Shown: one piece after another, positions 42,183 through 54,716 of the stretch
How positions within the stretch are numbered: the first letter of the stretch is position 1
How the letters are laid out: each line of letters starts with the position of its first letter
Source of the DNA: Gymnopus androsaceus JB14
Lineage: Eukaryota; Basidiomycota; Agaricomycetes; Agaricales; Omphalotaceae
Direction of reading: 5' to 3'
Assembly (NCBI GenBank): GCA_009733575.1
Contig: ML769468.1
Coordinates: 1-64,000 of the forward strand
DNA length: 64,000 bases
Position numbers and translations under genes: made by a program
Notes under the pieces: generated by a model
The model's input: only the letters and a program-made list of their open reading frames with translations
What the model was told of the DNA's origin: nothing
Databases searched by the model: none

Positions 42183-43274
42183 GGTTCTAGATGACTGTGA
42201 GTTAGAAGATGGAACGGTTAAGAGCAAATGTACCGTATACATAGTAATTCTTCTCGAATCCTCAAACTGATTCCAGGCTCTGCTCTAACCAGGACTGAGC
42301 GGACGAGCCAGCTCGTGATATCCAAAGGCAATGCAATGCCATATTATCACCATTATATTGGATCCTAACATCGTCGGGATGGATTGGAAGGAGAAGCGAA
42401 AGATGCATCAACGCCATCTATCAATGGTATCATCATCCATCATCTTGCTTTTCTGTAATGAACTTTAATGTTTTTGGGCGCTCTCCATATGATTCTTCGC
42501 GATGAAATACAGGAAAACGCAGAACGCCGAGAATATTAGTCGAAGATTCAGTTGAGACCAAAACTGAACGGAAGACCTTTCTGTCCTCAAACACATCTCC
42601 CGCCTTGCTTGTCAGTGGTCACCCAGCTACCGGAGATATATTATGCAGTTTTTATGTCGATAATATTGTAGTCCACAGGCTTCATCCCGAGGACTGAACT
42701 CTCCAACAACTCACCGATCATCCCGAGGCAAGGAGGGAGGGAAGGAGCCGAAAATTTGAATACTCTGAGGTTCAAGATCTCATGCATATGCGTTTTACCA
42801 TTGCCATGTCGTTTTCAAGATTTCTTGTTTCAATTTACGCCTCGCTATAGGAGCCCACCCGCGTAGAAACCGGGCTTTAGTGAACGCTTTTTTTGGACGA
42901 ACTTTCACAGCCTGAGTGGACGGAGGATTTCCGCAAATTTCCTCTCTGCGTAGGCCTAATCTGGTATGTTCAAACTTCAAACTTTAATTTTAACTGTTCC
43001 AGTTGTTTCAAAAAACCTACCGGTAGGTTTGTCAAAAATCGGTGGCAATATTGCTACCATCGTCGCAGTAAATTTAATTATGTTGTCCCTGAATTCACCA
43101 ATTCCACCGCACGCCCGACGGTCTGCAGTTTTTCCAATCTTTCGACCGTGTGCTACATTGCGGGTAGGATCATCAAATGCGATGGAAAGGAGAAGGAGTG
43201 GAACAAACATCTTTCATTGAGTAGGTGTATGTACACTATCCAACGACTTCTACTGTATCAGACATCTATCGTCG
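42183..43274. other. intergenic, NRPS upstream region
   Basis: About 1.1 kb between the NRPS start and the amidase stop. Several short open frames occur, none with recognisable features. It presumably contains the NRPS promoter; no motif is distinctive enough to call. Confidence 0.4.
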
Positions 43275-45479
43275 TTAACTGCTAACTTTCAGAGCAGCAT
43301 CTACAATTTCCCCCATGGCAATCACAGCCTCCTCCTCCAATGTCCGTCCTACTACCTGAATACAAACTGGAGCGTTTACAAAGTTCGCAGGGTTGTCTAA
43401 GATGCGTTCAATACCATACTGCGAACCAATAGTTCTGAAGTGACAAAACTCACAGAGTTCGTAGTTAGCCTTGTCCATTTCATTGTAGAACTCGTGTGGT
43501 GCTTTGACGACGTCGATTTCTGGATCAACCTTGGAAACTGGTATGACAAGGGCACTGTAGTCGAGCAAGTTGAAAACCATTGTGTAGTTCGCCGTCCTGA
43601 AAAGAGCAAGTTCATTAACGTTAATACAATAATCAAAATAGAGTCGTCACTTGTTTTTTCCGTGGCCGATAGCAGCATAGTTTGCGACTGGCGAAATGAT
43701 AGCATCGACAGCTCGTCCGGTACTAGTCAATTTGCGTGAATCTTCCCAATGACGCAAGTACTCTTCACGAAGCGCTGTCTTTTTCTTTTGCACTTGCCAA
43801 AGTTGATATGCAGAAATACCACCGGACGCATGGCGAACTTCGGTTTCAATTATCTCGTCCTCTAGGGTCATACTTGCAATCACTGGCTCGCCAGACGGTG
43901 TAGTGACAACTTTGTAGTCTTCTTCTGCCCCAGCATCCCATATGTCCCGCTACGTGGATTAATTTACTCTGGTCGACTAAGCCAACGAACGAAAGAACCA
44001 TACCACGCAGAGACAGATTTCCATGTGCTTTAGCGGATTCCAGTCAATCACTAGCCAAGGACAATTTAATGCCAACCTAAGCAAGACCGATGAATGACCT
44101 CACCTTCATGTCCAGCATCTAACAAAGCCTTCTTCACGATCTGGAGACCTCTTATAATGGGTGGGTGGGGAACAATGAGACCATCATCCCACATAATTGC
44201 AAAGCATAGTTTTCTTCCCAAACCATGTTCGACCAAGTTGTATTCATCGTCGTTCCAGGGTTTACGCACCACGAGAGGATCTTTCAACCATGGACGAGCA
44301 CCAGCGACGGCTTTCATGAAGGTCTTGATTCCCGATATGCTGTTCGAGAGCGGTCCTAGCGATGACAGGATGGAATCCTGGCCTTCGAGAGTATTGACGC
44401 AACCTGAATACGGCACTCGCGAATATGAAGGTTTCAGTGCATATATCCCACAGAATGCTGCCGGGATGCGAATAGATCTAAGGAAAAATAGTTAAAACGA
44501 TACAAGCTGGCTTTGCTCAGGCGTACCCTCCAACATCGGATCCAATACCTACAGTAACAAACCATGTCAATAATATGATACTGAATATCGACCAAGATGA
44601 CATACCAAGCGGACTTCCCCGCATTGCTATTAAAAAAATCAATGGATGAGTTTTCTATGAATCGGAGTAGAACTGCATATACATACCTATCAAGGCCCCT
44701 TCACCCCCAGATGAACCCCCAGGTGTCAGAGAACAATTATGAGGATTTAACGTTCGTCCAAAGACATGATTGAAGGTTTCGGGCCACATCAGAGTTTGAG
44801 GCACGTTAGTTTTGACCTGAAATCGTCAGTGTGTATTTCAACCTACTTGAGAGACTAGCTTTTACAAATGGTACTGCTCCGACGCTCTCGAGAATGTCGG
44901 TGATGACTGCGTTCTGCTCCGCAGGTTGGCCTATCCAAGATACATACCCTTTAGGGTAAATTAAGCGACAATCTGAGAGAAAATGGGGCAGAACCATACC
45001 GATGCAAGCTTCCAGTCCCTTTATATTGATTTGATCTTTCAACGATACAGGAAGACCGTGAAGAGGTCCTACGACTGTGCCTGTTCTATTCAAATGGTCA
45101 TCCAACTCCGCTGCCCGAGCGAGAGCTTTCTCGATAAATATTTCAGTCAAACAATTGGTCTGAATGTTATTATCAGTCGCAGATATCCCCCTCGAGTGAC
45201 TGACTGACTCACCAACTGGTGCGCGATAATAGCTCTCTTGTAGAATGCAGTTGTGACAGAGACAGAGGTCCATTGGCCTTTCGCCAACTTCTCCAACAGA
45301 ATATCTACATCCGAATTTGTGATCTCGAGCTCAGTAGCCTCAAGCAAGCCACAAGTTTCCGGAATGTTCAACACATCGATCTCACTGGGAGGTGGTGCGC
45401 GATCCAGAATCCACTCCTTGGGTATCAGAGCTTGTTGCTTTGATTTCTTCGCTGCAGCGATTGCTTTCCAATCTGACAT
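43275..45479 (-). CDS. amidase-signature family amidase
   Basis: Hydrolyses an amide bond with a Ser-cisSer-Lys triad. On - from ATG 45479 (MSDWKAIAAAKKSKQQALIP): the N-terminal helical segment LEKLAKGQWTSVSVTTAFYK; catalytic Lys in GLPVSLKDQINIKG; the glycine/serine loop LTPGGSSGGEGALIAM; the nucleophile segment GIGSDVGGSIRIPAAFCGIY; then PLSNSISGIKTFMKAV, and a C-terminus with PVCIQVVGRTLEEEAVIAMG, stop at 43275. About six introns are needed; the junctions I checked restore frame (for example YEL/Y at about 43440). All triad residues are present, so the enzyme should be active. It may act on an NRPS-derived amide or in nitrogen use; neither is shown. Confidence 0.88.
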
Positions 45480-46072
45480 AGCTGAGGAAGGGGAAAGATA
45501 GCACGAAATTTAGACAATGACATTGTCCATAAGTCAACTGCATCCCGATCTGATAATCTGATTCGAGGAAGGACGTCGGAGTTATTAGGCTGAGCAAACG
45601 AGCCAGTTCGAGATACATTGGGATAAGGATCATTATGATACGCAAAATGCGGACTTACCGCAAATACACTATCAGTCGGAGCCCCGAAACAATCTGCCAG
45701 CTACAGCCAGATATCACAGATTATTTCGTTCCACTAGTACATTCTCGGGAAGTACATTCTCGGGAGATGTTGATTGGAGATGTTGATAGGATGACTGATC
45801 AACGGGGGACGAAACTGAATCACTGAAAGATGTATCCTCCCCAAACGGGCAAATTTCTTCTGCCACCGTATTGAAACAGTGCTGGGTCAACCGTAACAGC
45901 CTCAGACGTTATACAGAACTTTCCAAAGTTCGAAATCAACTTCTCCCGCCAATCTCCCGCGCGCGCGCTGAGGAGCAAATTCACTAGAATAGTCATGCGT
46001 CGATATCGTGAGCTTCTATATCCAAGTGGATTCACTACAATGTAATTGCAGACACCAATGCCTGAAATTATT
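45480..46072. other. intergenic with small repeats and an unexplained - frame
   Basis: This holds a 15-bp tandem pair (AGTACATTCTCGGGA, about 45738-45767) and a - strand frame at 46035-45820 ending VDPALFQYGGRRNLPVWGGY. That frame looks protein-like but is too short and is not joined to a gene. It might be a relic exon. Confidence 0.3.
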
Positions 46073-47832
46073 CTAAGAAGAAACCGAGCGCGAAGTTATT
46101 GTCAGAAGACACTTTCCATCTACAGGATGCAATGAAAGCCACTCTGTAGTCTCATGCATCCTGTTCTCCTTTGCTGGCTTGATAAAATAGTCAAGAAAAA
46201 GCCATGCAATGTTATACCTCATCTGCATCCAAGCTAAATGCTGCCCTATGCAAACTCTTGGACCTGCGGCAAAGGAGAGCATGGACGCCTTCATATCCGG
46301 CGTCTCGTTCTCCTTTGACCATCGTTCAGGTATGAAAGAGTCCGGATCAGCAAAGACTTCACTGTCGCGATTAGATGTTCCGGGAGGGATGAGTACTGAC
46401 GTGTATGGAGGGATGATAAATCCTTCGATGTGAATATGACTGCCATCAGATTCAGATGAAACGGTAGTGCGTGGTATAGGTCCTGGGATCGCGGGATAGA
46501 GACGCAGACCTTCTTTGATAACCCAAGTGAGGTAATCGCAATTTTCGAGTGCGCGAATATCTAGCTGTCTATGCCGCTCGTCTTCATCATGAAAAACTGA
46601 AGCTAACTCGGCGTGGAGCTTTTCTTGTGCAGTAGGGTTTATTGAGAGTAGCCATGCAATGAAACAAGTGGAGAGTACAACAGTATCGCCTCCTGCGACG
46701 ATGAAAGTGAGCCCAAGTACAAGGAAATCAAAAGGTTCGTCGGACCTGCGACTATGAAAGTGATCACTTCACTCTTCACGGTACCAATGTCCAGTCCACT
46801 TTCAAGCGCAGTGCGAAGGAGAGAGGGAGGTCCAGAAGCAAGTTCCTCCACTAGTTTATTGTTGGAGAGAGATCTTGCTCGATCTGCCGTGACTCGTCCA
46901 AATTGTTCAGGGACCACAAAAGCCTGTGCGAGCTTGTCATCAATAATCTGAGAAATAGTTAAGCATATGAATGCTGCTACTAGGAGATGTGTGTTTCATT
47001 GACTTACTGCACGAAGCCTTCTCGCAGATCCAAGACCCAAGATTCGGTTTCTGAAGAACGACGACTTTGAGATTAGGTGATGGACTGGACCAAACACCAT
47101 CTCAAGTAGGCCATCCCCAAAGAAAAAATCCACTGCATCAGGGATGGTTACGTCGAGATCATCGCTCTGGAAGTACTTTTCGACGAACGCAGGGTTGAAA
47201 ACAATGCTGGCAATGGAGTACAGAGCACTGGAACGAAGGGGTTGCATGATATCGGTATCAAAGGTAGTGGACTCCGATACGGCAACGGAGGCAGAAATAC
47301 TTTTTTTGTGTATTACCAAGCGAAAGTGCTCCATAAAGCTTCCAATACGTTGGAAGCGATGAATATGAAGATTGGTCGAAGAAAAGAGGGGTCCATAAGA
47401 TCGTCGACGCGCCATGGCAGTTTTAGAGTCATTGATACTGGGAAGATTACGTCCAGAGTTTCCACCCAGTAAGCAAAAGACATCTGCAATCTCGGGATCT
47501 TTGTGAAGAACGTTGTGAGGTAAGGTACCGTAGACTACACGGGAAGCGTTGGGGCCATAGATTGAAATGAGATTTGGGCCAACAACAATGGCGCGACTGT
47601 TGTAGTGGACGTGAAGTTTGTGAACCCATGCACCATTATCTCCCTTGAACATATGAAGAAGAAAGGCCGCACGAGAAAACCGACAGTAGACAGGGCCAGG
47701 AAGGTGGCATAACTTGAAGGGATTCCCAATCAAACCTGCGACAATGAGGAAATAGAGAATCGGCACCACTCCACATAGTGCTACAGTATAAGCGGTCATC
47801 TTGAATCGTGACTGCGAATAGTCTAGTGCCAA
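46073..47832 (-). CDS. cytochrome P450 monooxygenase
   Basis: A membrane-anchored haem monooxygenase of about 545 aa. An N-terminal TM anchor (TVALCGVVPILYFLIVAGLI) is followed by CHLPGP, a C-helix-like segment (MARRRSYGPLFSSTNLHIHR), the I-helix FIVAGGDTVVLST interrupted by an intron between AG and GDT, the ExxR motif in VIKEGLRLYPAIPG, the PERF-like DSFIPERW, and the haem loop FAAGPRVCIGQHLAWMQM with the ligand Cys. The start at 47832 (MALDYSQSRFKMTAYTV) was chosen over the internal Met at 47799. The stop is at 46073. It is divergently arranged with the terpene synthase, sharing a 536-bp gap that probably holds both promoters, which suggests oxidation of the terpene product. Confidence 0.88.
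46692..46763 (-). repeat. 19-bp direct repeat bounding the P450 I-helix intron
   Basis: CCTGCGACGATGAAAGTGA (46692-46710) and CCTGCGACTATGAAAGTGA (46745-46763) are direct repeats with one mismatch, offset by exactly the intron length (53 nt; intron 46745-46693). The intron's 3' end is thus a second copy of the codons for TFIVAG. Confidence 0.85.
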
Positions 47833-48368
47833 GAGATATTAAAGGTGAAGGTACTCCCGATGGCAGTAATGTGAAGAAGGTCGTATGACCAATTTTCCTA
47901 CCAACAAAACCGACCTCGTAAATAGGCTGTAGGCTCTGTTCGGGACTCAAATCAATGATCACTTTGCTGTTTTTGTGCAGGGTAGATAGGGTGGCATGCG
48001 GGCATTGCCGTGGACCACCGGGGATTCCTGTCATTCAGCCAAATTCCACTGGAAGGAGATACTGTTACGATTTATTATGATTGTCTCTGCAAGATGATTG
48101 CTGTGGTTCCCCAATCCACTGCCACTGAGATCTGTGATCCAAATACGAGGACATCGGCAACATTAACTAGTCGTATCCTCTGCAATACCGTTACTAGTAG
48201 TGAAAGAGGAGAAGAAAAGAATTATAATACATACTAGCCGAAGGCCCAAAGCCATTTAGCCAGATATCCGTCGCGCCCGTGATGTCGGCCCATTGGAGTA
48301 GAATCAATCGAGCTCATGCCGAGTCACACTATAAAAATGTTGTTGGTCAAGTGGTATTTCCGCGAACG
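47833..48368. promoter_or_regulatory. shared P450 / terpene synthase divergent promoter region
   Basis: A 536-bp gap between the two head-to-head start codons. It contains scattered short open frames but no supported gene. Specific elements cannot be assigned by eye. Confidence 0.45.
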
Positions 48369-49657
48369 ATGAAAGTAATGACCACAGACAGTAGATCTGA
48401 TTCGGCTTCTCCCACTCTCAAGAAAAATATGTCGAAAGACTATGTCCGTCGTCTTGAACTCCTCCTTCGCGAAATTGATCATCGATACATTGCTCCTCAA
48501 CCACCTTCAGTGAACTTCCTTCATTCCCATCACGGCTGGATTCATAACACGCTCGGGCCCGTGATATCATGGACTACAGCCAAGCTCGAGATCCTTGAAG
48601 ACTCGTCCTCGGCTGTCATCGAACGGGCTTACCCTTTCGCAGACACCGAAATGAGGATTCTCTTGGGGAAACTTACCGCCCTGGTGATCGTCATAGACGA
48701 TTCAATGGACAACGAAACCATGTACGAAGAGATCGCGAACTTCGCACATCGTCTTTACATTGGCGAGTCTCAGCAATCTGGCATACTCATTCTCTACCAC
48801 GAATGCATAAAAGAGCTCTCGCGTGTCCACGAAGGAGATGCAGTGCAAAGGGGGTTGGCAGTTATACCCTGGATCAATTTTGTAGACGCATGTCTCTTGG
48901 AGAAACGTCTCCTGACCGTAGATACCGAGCTGCGTGCCAGTCCCTATGATATGGGCTACCAACATCTTGCGAAACAGCGGCATCACGGCAAAAGTCATGC
49001 AGCCCGAGAAACCTCGTCCGGAGCTACAATTCAATTGTAAGCTGAAGATACGGCCCTTGACATTTCATTCTAACTGGCAAGGTATTGGTTTACAGCCCGC
49101 ATTATATTCGCTACAAAACCGGCCTTGGCGAAGCATATGCTGCTTCCATATTTAAAGCGACTAAAGAACAACACTTACCATTGTCAAGGTATATCATGGC
49201 ATTGCCTGACATGTCATTCTACATCGTGAGTTACTACTTTGCGACTCTGGGCTCGAATGCTCACTTTTTTTGTGTATAGGAAGTCATGAACGATCTCCTT
49301 TCCTTTCACAAGGAGGAGCTTTCCGGCGAAACCGTCAACTTGATTCACCTACGGACACAATCGCTCAAGGAGTACAGAGGAACGGGTGCATGCGGAGAAT
49401 GGACGATATCAGATACATTTAGCCTATTGTGCGACGAAGTGAGGGGTGCCACGTACAGGATAGATGAGGTTCTGAGGCTGCAAGACTGCGAGAGAATAGT
49501 GAGCGAAGGATTGGATGGTAAGGATATGGGACTTTCAGAGGTTGATATGGCAATTGCATTCCAATGGCGAGGGTTCAGAGATGGATATATTTCGTGGCAT
49601 CTAGAGTCACAGAGGTATAAGCTGGACTTTATCCGGCCTAAAAAGTTTGATGTTTGA
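48369..49657 (+). CDS. sesquiterpene (trichodiene-synthase-like) cyclase
   Basis: A class I terpene cyclase, probably acting on farnesyl diphosphate. Exons 48369-49036, 49096-49225 and 49280-49657 join in frame to give 391 aa. The first metal-binding motif is VIVIDDSMDNE. The second intron-flanked block (FPHYIRYKTGLGEAYAASIF) matches the trichodiene synthase family, and the NSE-type motif is NDLLSFHKEE. The C-terminal part (RDGYISWHLESQRYKL) lacks a conserved RY pair in its usual form. The length is typical of TRI5-like enzymes, which are abundant in mushrooms. The product is unknown; similarity to TRI5 does not mean a trichothecene pathway, and none of the other TRI genes are here. Confidence 0.87.
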
Positions 49658-50481
49658 ATGATAGTCGATTGTGAATCTTTCTTGAGTCTTTTTTCGCCGC
49701 GGTATAAATGAATATCTTGAGAAGGACTCGCAAGCCAGTGTTTTAATGGGAGTGCAATATCGGAGCCGCAAGGACGGATGGTACGAAGTAGTACCGAGGG
49801 AAGAGAGGTGCGATAAGCGCCCAACTTGATCGAACAAGTTGAGCGCTAAGTATTGCTCAAGCCTCATGGATCCGACTCTCAAGTTCTCGTTCAAATAAAT
49901 CCGACGACTCTCAAACAGACCCGACTCTCAAAATTCAAACGGGTTTACCGCATCCGGTTGCTCGGATCTTATTCAAACAGATTCAAACCCGGTCGCTGCG
50001 GTCTACCGTGACCTAAAACATAGCTTTGTTTTACTTCAGCTGAAGAGATAGCAGGTGGCCACCTGAGTGCTTGCATTGTTTTTCTTTGGGTGCTAGGCTG
50101 TCTTAGGCGGCGGTCTTAGGGCGGTGGTGACAGGTCTAGCAGTACAATACGCTCTTCTGTTTTTGGATCCAGGTTGCAATTGCAAGGCCAAGCTGTGAAT
50201 CACCCTCAAATCAACTCAAAGCGTTGCATAAAGTCATGGAGCTCCCATAATGCCACGACAACGATTTTCCACCAATCTATCTTAGATCATAAACTTTAAC
50301 ACTGGACAGTGATCTGATTTCTGAACCAGTTCAATATTGTAGTATGTGTCTCAGGCGGTTCAGCTGGGTTCCAGCGTGACTATGGTTATTCTAACGAAGT
50401 TCTATAAGAGCCGGCAAGCCAGAATTTGGTAAGGCCCCCTTCTGGCAGTAGCTCCCTCAACAACGCTCGGAATTTACACTC
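49658..50481. other. intergenic with short CCGACTCTCAAA repeats
   Basis: Between 49868 and 49990 the motif CCGACTCTCAA recurs three times with variants, and ATTCAAACxGG recurs. It has no coding potential. The rest is plain intergenic sequence. Confidence 0.45.
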
Positions 50482-52280
50482 ATGTCTACGGCACCTATTG
50501 AGCTCCCGAATTTTGCCAGGACCATGTACGTTTGACTTTCCACATCTTCGGACGGCAAGCTTAGAGGAAAAAAAAGATCTGGTCCTACTCTTCTCGGAAC
50601 ATTCTTCAATCTCGTTCTATATGGTGTTCTCATCACTCAGTGCTCTGTGTATTTCAAAGCGCAGAAAAAGTAGGAAACACTTGATTATTGACTCTAAGGA
50701 CCGTACTGACCGTTCTTACTAGGGATAGACCTTGGATCAGGATGTTGGCATGTTGAACCGTTAGTTCCATATGAAGCCCTTCTTAATTTTATGGCAGGTC
50801 GTCTTACTTATTGTACTCGAGACCGTACAATCAGCCCTGGCTATAGCGTATATCTATGATCGGCTGGTCAATAACTTCGGTGCGGATAGTATACTTATTG
50901 CTCGTGTGCTATCTTGATTAAATTTTGGTTTCCTCAGGAGACTTGATTGCGCAGGCCACACCTACTCCATGTGAGCTTCCTACCTCCTATCTCATAATGC
51001 ACATGTGAGCTGAGCGTCGTTTCTAGTAATTCAAGTAGGTGAGCAAATACTTATTCCCAATTATTTTTCAGTTGACAAAATGGAACAATCAAGAAACGCT
51101 CATGGTCGTAAGTTATTTCTTTGTTAGCTAGTCATTAGAGCGAAGACGCATCCCATCTTTAGGGACTCATTTCAATGATTGTTCAATCGTTCTTTGCATG
51201 GCGTGTAAGGGTAAGGTCGTCTTTACCTGAACTGTGTATATGCTCTCAACATAAAATCGCCTCTAGGTCTTGACCGGAAAGAAATGGCTAGGTTGGCTGG
51301 TTACAGCTTTGGCTGTCATTTCTGGCTGTGCGAGCATAGTGCTTTCTGTCCTGAGGTTAGGAAGTTTTGTCACGGTCTGTCCGAAAAAAAAAGCTAACAT
51401 CAATTCTCAGTTGGACGCTCAGCAAGGGTTTCTTGGATCAAGGTCTTATACTCCAAAACATGGCCATTTTATGGCTGGTGGGCGCAACTGTAACGGACAC
51501 AGTCATCACTGTGGTCCTCGTAACTCATCTGGTACGTTGGCGTCTTCTTTTTAGCCTTTCCATCGCTCAGCTGTGACATTAGCATCGTAGGCGAACGGGT
51601 TTCTCCAACACGGACAGAATAATTGATAGAATTATCGGGGGTGGGTTGCCGTCTCTTACCTACAGATCTAGCACTTATTCTGCGCGCCAGTTACACTTCA
51701 AACTGGACTATTGACGGCAATCTCTGCTGCTATCAATCTCGTGCTGTATCTCACTACTTCGACCACTGCAGAGTATGTTGAGCTCTCAATAACAGTCCCT
51801 TTAATAACATCACATTTTACAGCCAGCTTATGGTCAATATCGCCCTTGCCAAGGTCTATCACAAGCACTATCCGTTCAAGATCCAATATTGACTTGATAT
51901 TTACAGCTATACAGTAACTCACTGGTATCCAGCCTTAACGTGCGCGCTGCCTGGAGCTACGACGCCAATACAGTGAACACCTCAAGCGGTGTAGAGTCCC
52001 AAGGATCAAATGCCCGGGTAAGCAGACCGCATGAGCCCAATTCGTCTTGCTTCTGAATTCTAACGAGCTTGAGTAGCGCAACGTATTCGGGAATATCAGT
52101 CATCCAACGCGTCATCCAGAGGTAAGTACATGAATTCCATTTGAACTCTCTCTAATAGTGGTTAATCAGGTTTTCATCGAGATCGACTCACATGAGCTCA
52201 GAGACGTAGCGGCGAAGTCGGCTACCTCCAGCCATGGAGTGCCAGACGAAACAGTGAAACAGTACCACCAAGATTTCTAA
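50482..52280 (+). CDS. DUF6534-like multi-TM membrane protein
   Basis: An intron-rich gene: ATG 50482 (MSTAPIELPNFART), intron from 50526, then GPTLLGTFFNLVLYGVLITQ, VLETVQSALAIAYIYDRLVN, MIVQSFFAWRVRVLTGKKWL, GWLVTALAVISGCASIVLSV, ILWLVGATVTDTVITVVLVT, LLTAISAAINLVLYLTT, then LAK/LYSNSLVSSLNVRAAW and a polar cytosolic tail ending KQYHQDF at 52280. A seven-TM layout ending in a LYSNSLLSSLNxRA motif before the tail is usual for this expanded Agaricomycete family, whose function is unknown. At least seven introns are needed and the middle ones were not all resolved. Confidence 0.75.
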
Positions 52281-52549
52281 GGTTTCGCGGTGAGGATGGA
52301 ATCATGGTTAAGGCCCCAGTCATCGATGTGCTTATTCTGTCTTGCATATACCTTATTTCGACTCTGCACTTAAGATTTCGGTAGTTGACCATGTACGGAT
52401 TGTCGTCGTTATTGAATAAGTTATTGTTCCGCCGTCAAAGTTTGAGTGTAACCCTGGGGCCTGATAATAAGTCAATAGGCGCTCGGGTGTTTTTAGGGCG
52501 TTTAGACACGTTCTCCTTTATCTTTGACCACTATCTATCCTCTTCCGAA

Positions 52550-54053
52550 ATGCCTCAAATCCTTAATAACGCTCTCGACGCAGTCGGAAACACCCCGCTA
52601 ATACGTCTCGACAAAGTAGCGAAGCTCTATGGGCTCAAATGCAACCTTTGTAAGCTCCGGAGGCAAACTGTCTTCGAATCGAAGGACTGACGAGATGCTG
52701 TTTGTCATAGTGGGGAAAGTTGAATTCATGTCCGCTGGAGGCTCAGTGAAGGATCGTATAGCGAAAGCAATGGTCGAAGCAGCTGAGAAGGATGGCAAAC
52801 TAATTCCAGGGAAGAGCGTCGTCATCGAGCCTACCTCGGGAAATACAGGTATACCATGGTTCATTTGATGCGGGAATCGATTGTCTAACATTCGAATTTG
52901 AACATAGGAATTGGTCTCGCAATGGCTTGTGCAATCAAGGTAAGGTCTCGCACCTTAATGGCTCACGAACATATGCTGAATACTACAGATAAGGGTTATT
53001 CGGTGATCATCACTCTACCGAATAAAATGTCACTTGTGAGTCCCTCAAGCTTCAAGATCCGTACGGTGTGAATCCTGGTCTTAACAATCGCTCCCTCGGC
53101 AGGAGAAAGAAGCCGCGCTACGAGCGTTGGGAGCAGAAGTCGTCCGTACGCCCACAGAAGCCGCATGGGACTCTCCCGAAAGCCACATAGGTAGCGTCTG
53201 CTTCATCTTTTTAGAAATCTCGTGGCTGAATTCCTTAACGATCTCAGGAGTTGCTCGGAAACTGGAGCGGGAGATTCCACATGGAATCATCTTGGACCAA
53301 TATGGGAATGTGAACAACCCACTGGCGCATGAGCTGACGACTGGGCCTGAGATTATTGATGCTGTCAAGTCTACACCATCGACTTCAGCTCGCGTATCGT
53401 CGCTGAAGGTGGATGCTATTGTTTGCGGAGCTGGGACTGGAGGTACTGTTACAGGTATCTCCAGGGCGATCAAGAAGACACATAACAAAGATTGTATCGT
53501 TGTTGGTGTTGACCCTGTGCGTATCCGTACTAATCAAGCTCTATACTGTTCGAGCTGACATGTTGTACAGGAGGGAAGTATCCTCGCTTTACCCGACTCG
53601 TTGAACACCAAGACCGACGGTATCGCATACGTTGTAGAGGGAATAGGGTATGATTTTATACCCGAGGTATTATCTCGCGACCCCGCCTGCGTCGACGAGT
53701 GGGTCAAGACCAGCGACAAGGAAGCTTTCGATGCTGTTCAAGTGATAATGCGAAACGAAGGCCTGTTGGTGGGTGGGTCAAGTGGAAGTGCACTATCTGG
53801 GACCCTGAAATGGCTGAAAGCGAGGAAGGATATTGCTGAGACCGAGGGCTTGAATGTCGTGGTGCTTCTTCCCGATGGGTGAGTTGTTTGGTTTATGTCT
53901 CTCTGCGCTGATGTTCATGAATGCGTATTTAGTATCAGGAATTATATGAGCAAAGAGTGGTTCTTGAACCAAGCTCTTCATGGAGAACTCTCGCCGCTGG
54001 CCAGCACCATCGCCAAGGTCTTACAGAAACCAGTCACCAATGGAACCAGTTAA
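52550..54053 (+). CDS. CYS4: cystathionine beta-synthase (PLP domain only)
   Basis: Condenses serine and homocysteine to cystathionine (transsulfuration). From ATG 52550: [20 protein letters not shown]; the PLP-lysine segment [80 protein letters not shown]; the phosphate loop [53 protein letters not shown]; ending VTNGTS at 54053. [18 protein letters not shown] separates CBS from cysteine synthases. There is no haem-binding N-terminus and no C-terminal Bateman (CBS) pair, so it is shorter than the yeast protein. Introns are short and frame-keeping. Confidence 0.9.
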
Positions 54054-54716
54054 ACGTGCATTGCATAGATAGACATATATTTCTTTGAGCTCATACGTGT
54101 TGGACAGTTTATTATTCCAGGTAAGATAACATGTTATATTATTTCAAGTTGATACAGTATTATATACACGAAGACAAGGATATTTAGGACAACCACAGAA
54201 GGATGAATTCTCCACCTAAACAGAAGAGTTCGAATCTAGAGGTAGACCATCCAGTCGTTGATTAGACGACTAGAATACGTTGCTTTTGGCACATCACCAG
54301 AACCAAGTAGTTGTGGAAGTATAATGCACTACTCGGGCAGAAAGTGGCCTTGTTTGTCGAGAAGAGATGCGGGGACAACCTGGACTTCAGGTGAAGCAGG
54401 GCGGAATGTAAGAATAATATCACACGAATGGAGGCGATGAGGAAAATGAATGAATGGGGAGAAAAGAAAAGACTGCTAAACTTGACACGAAGTCGAAACT
54501 ACACCATTAAATGGCATTCTTTCAATAATGGAGGACGAAAGATTTTTTACAAGATGAGGGCAGTAAAGAATGAAAATTTTCTTACAGCGAGCGCTATTTA
54601 TACGAAACCGGCACCGGGAAACAAACACGACCACACTTGGCCGACGCGTGTGGTGCAATTGGGCGCCTGTCCCAAGTCATTGATCTTTATGTTCCACTCT
54701 CTCGCGTTCACGCTTC
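54054..54716. other. intergenic between CBS and TEL1
   Basis: About 660 bp of A/T-rich sequence. The largest open frame (54428-54745, +) overlaps the TEL1 start and has no recognisable feature. Confidence 0.4.

Noticed and set aside
48369..49657. Trichothecene cluster
   Set aside because: Only a TRI5-like cyclase is present; no other trichothecene genes are seen, and TRI5-like cyclases with other products are common in mushrooms.
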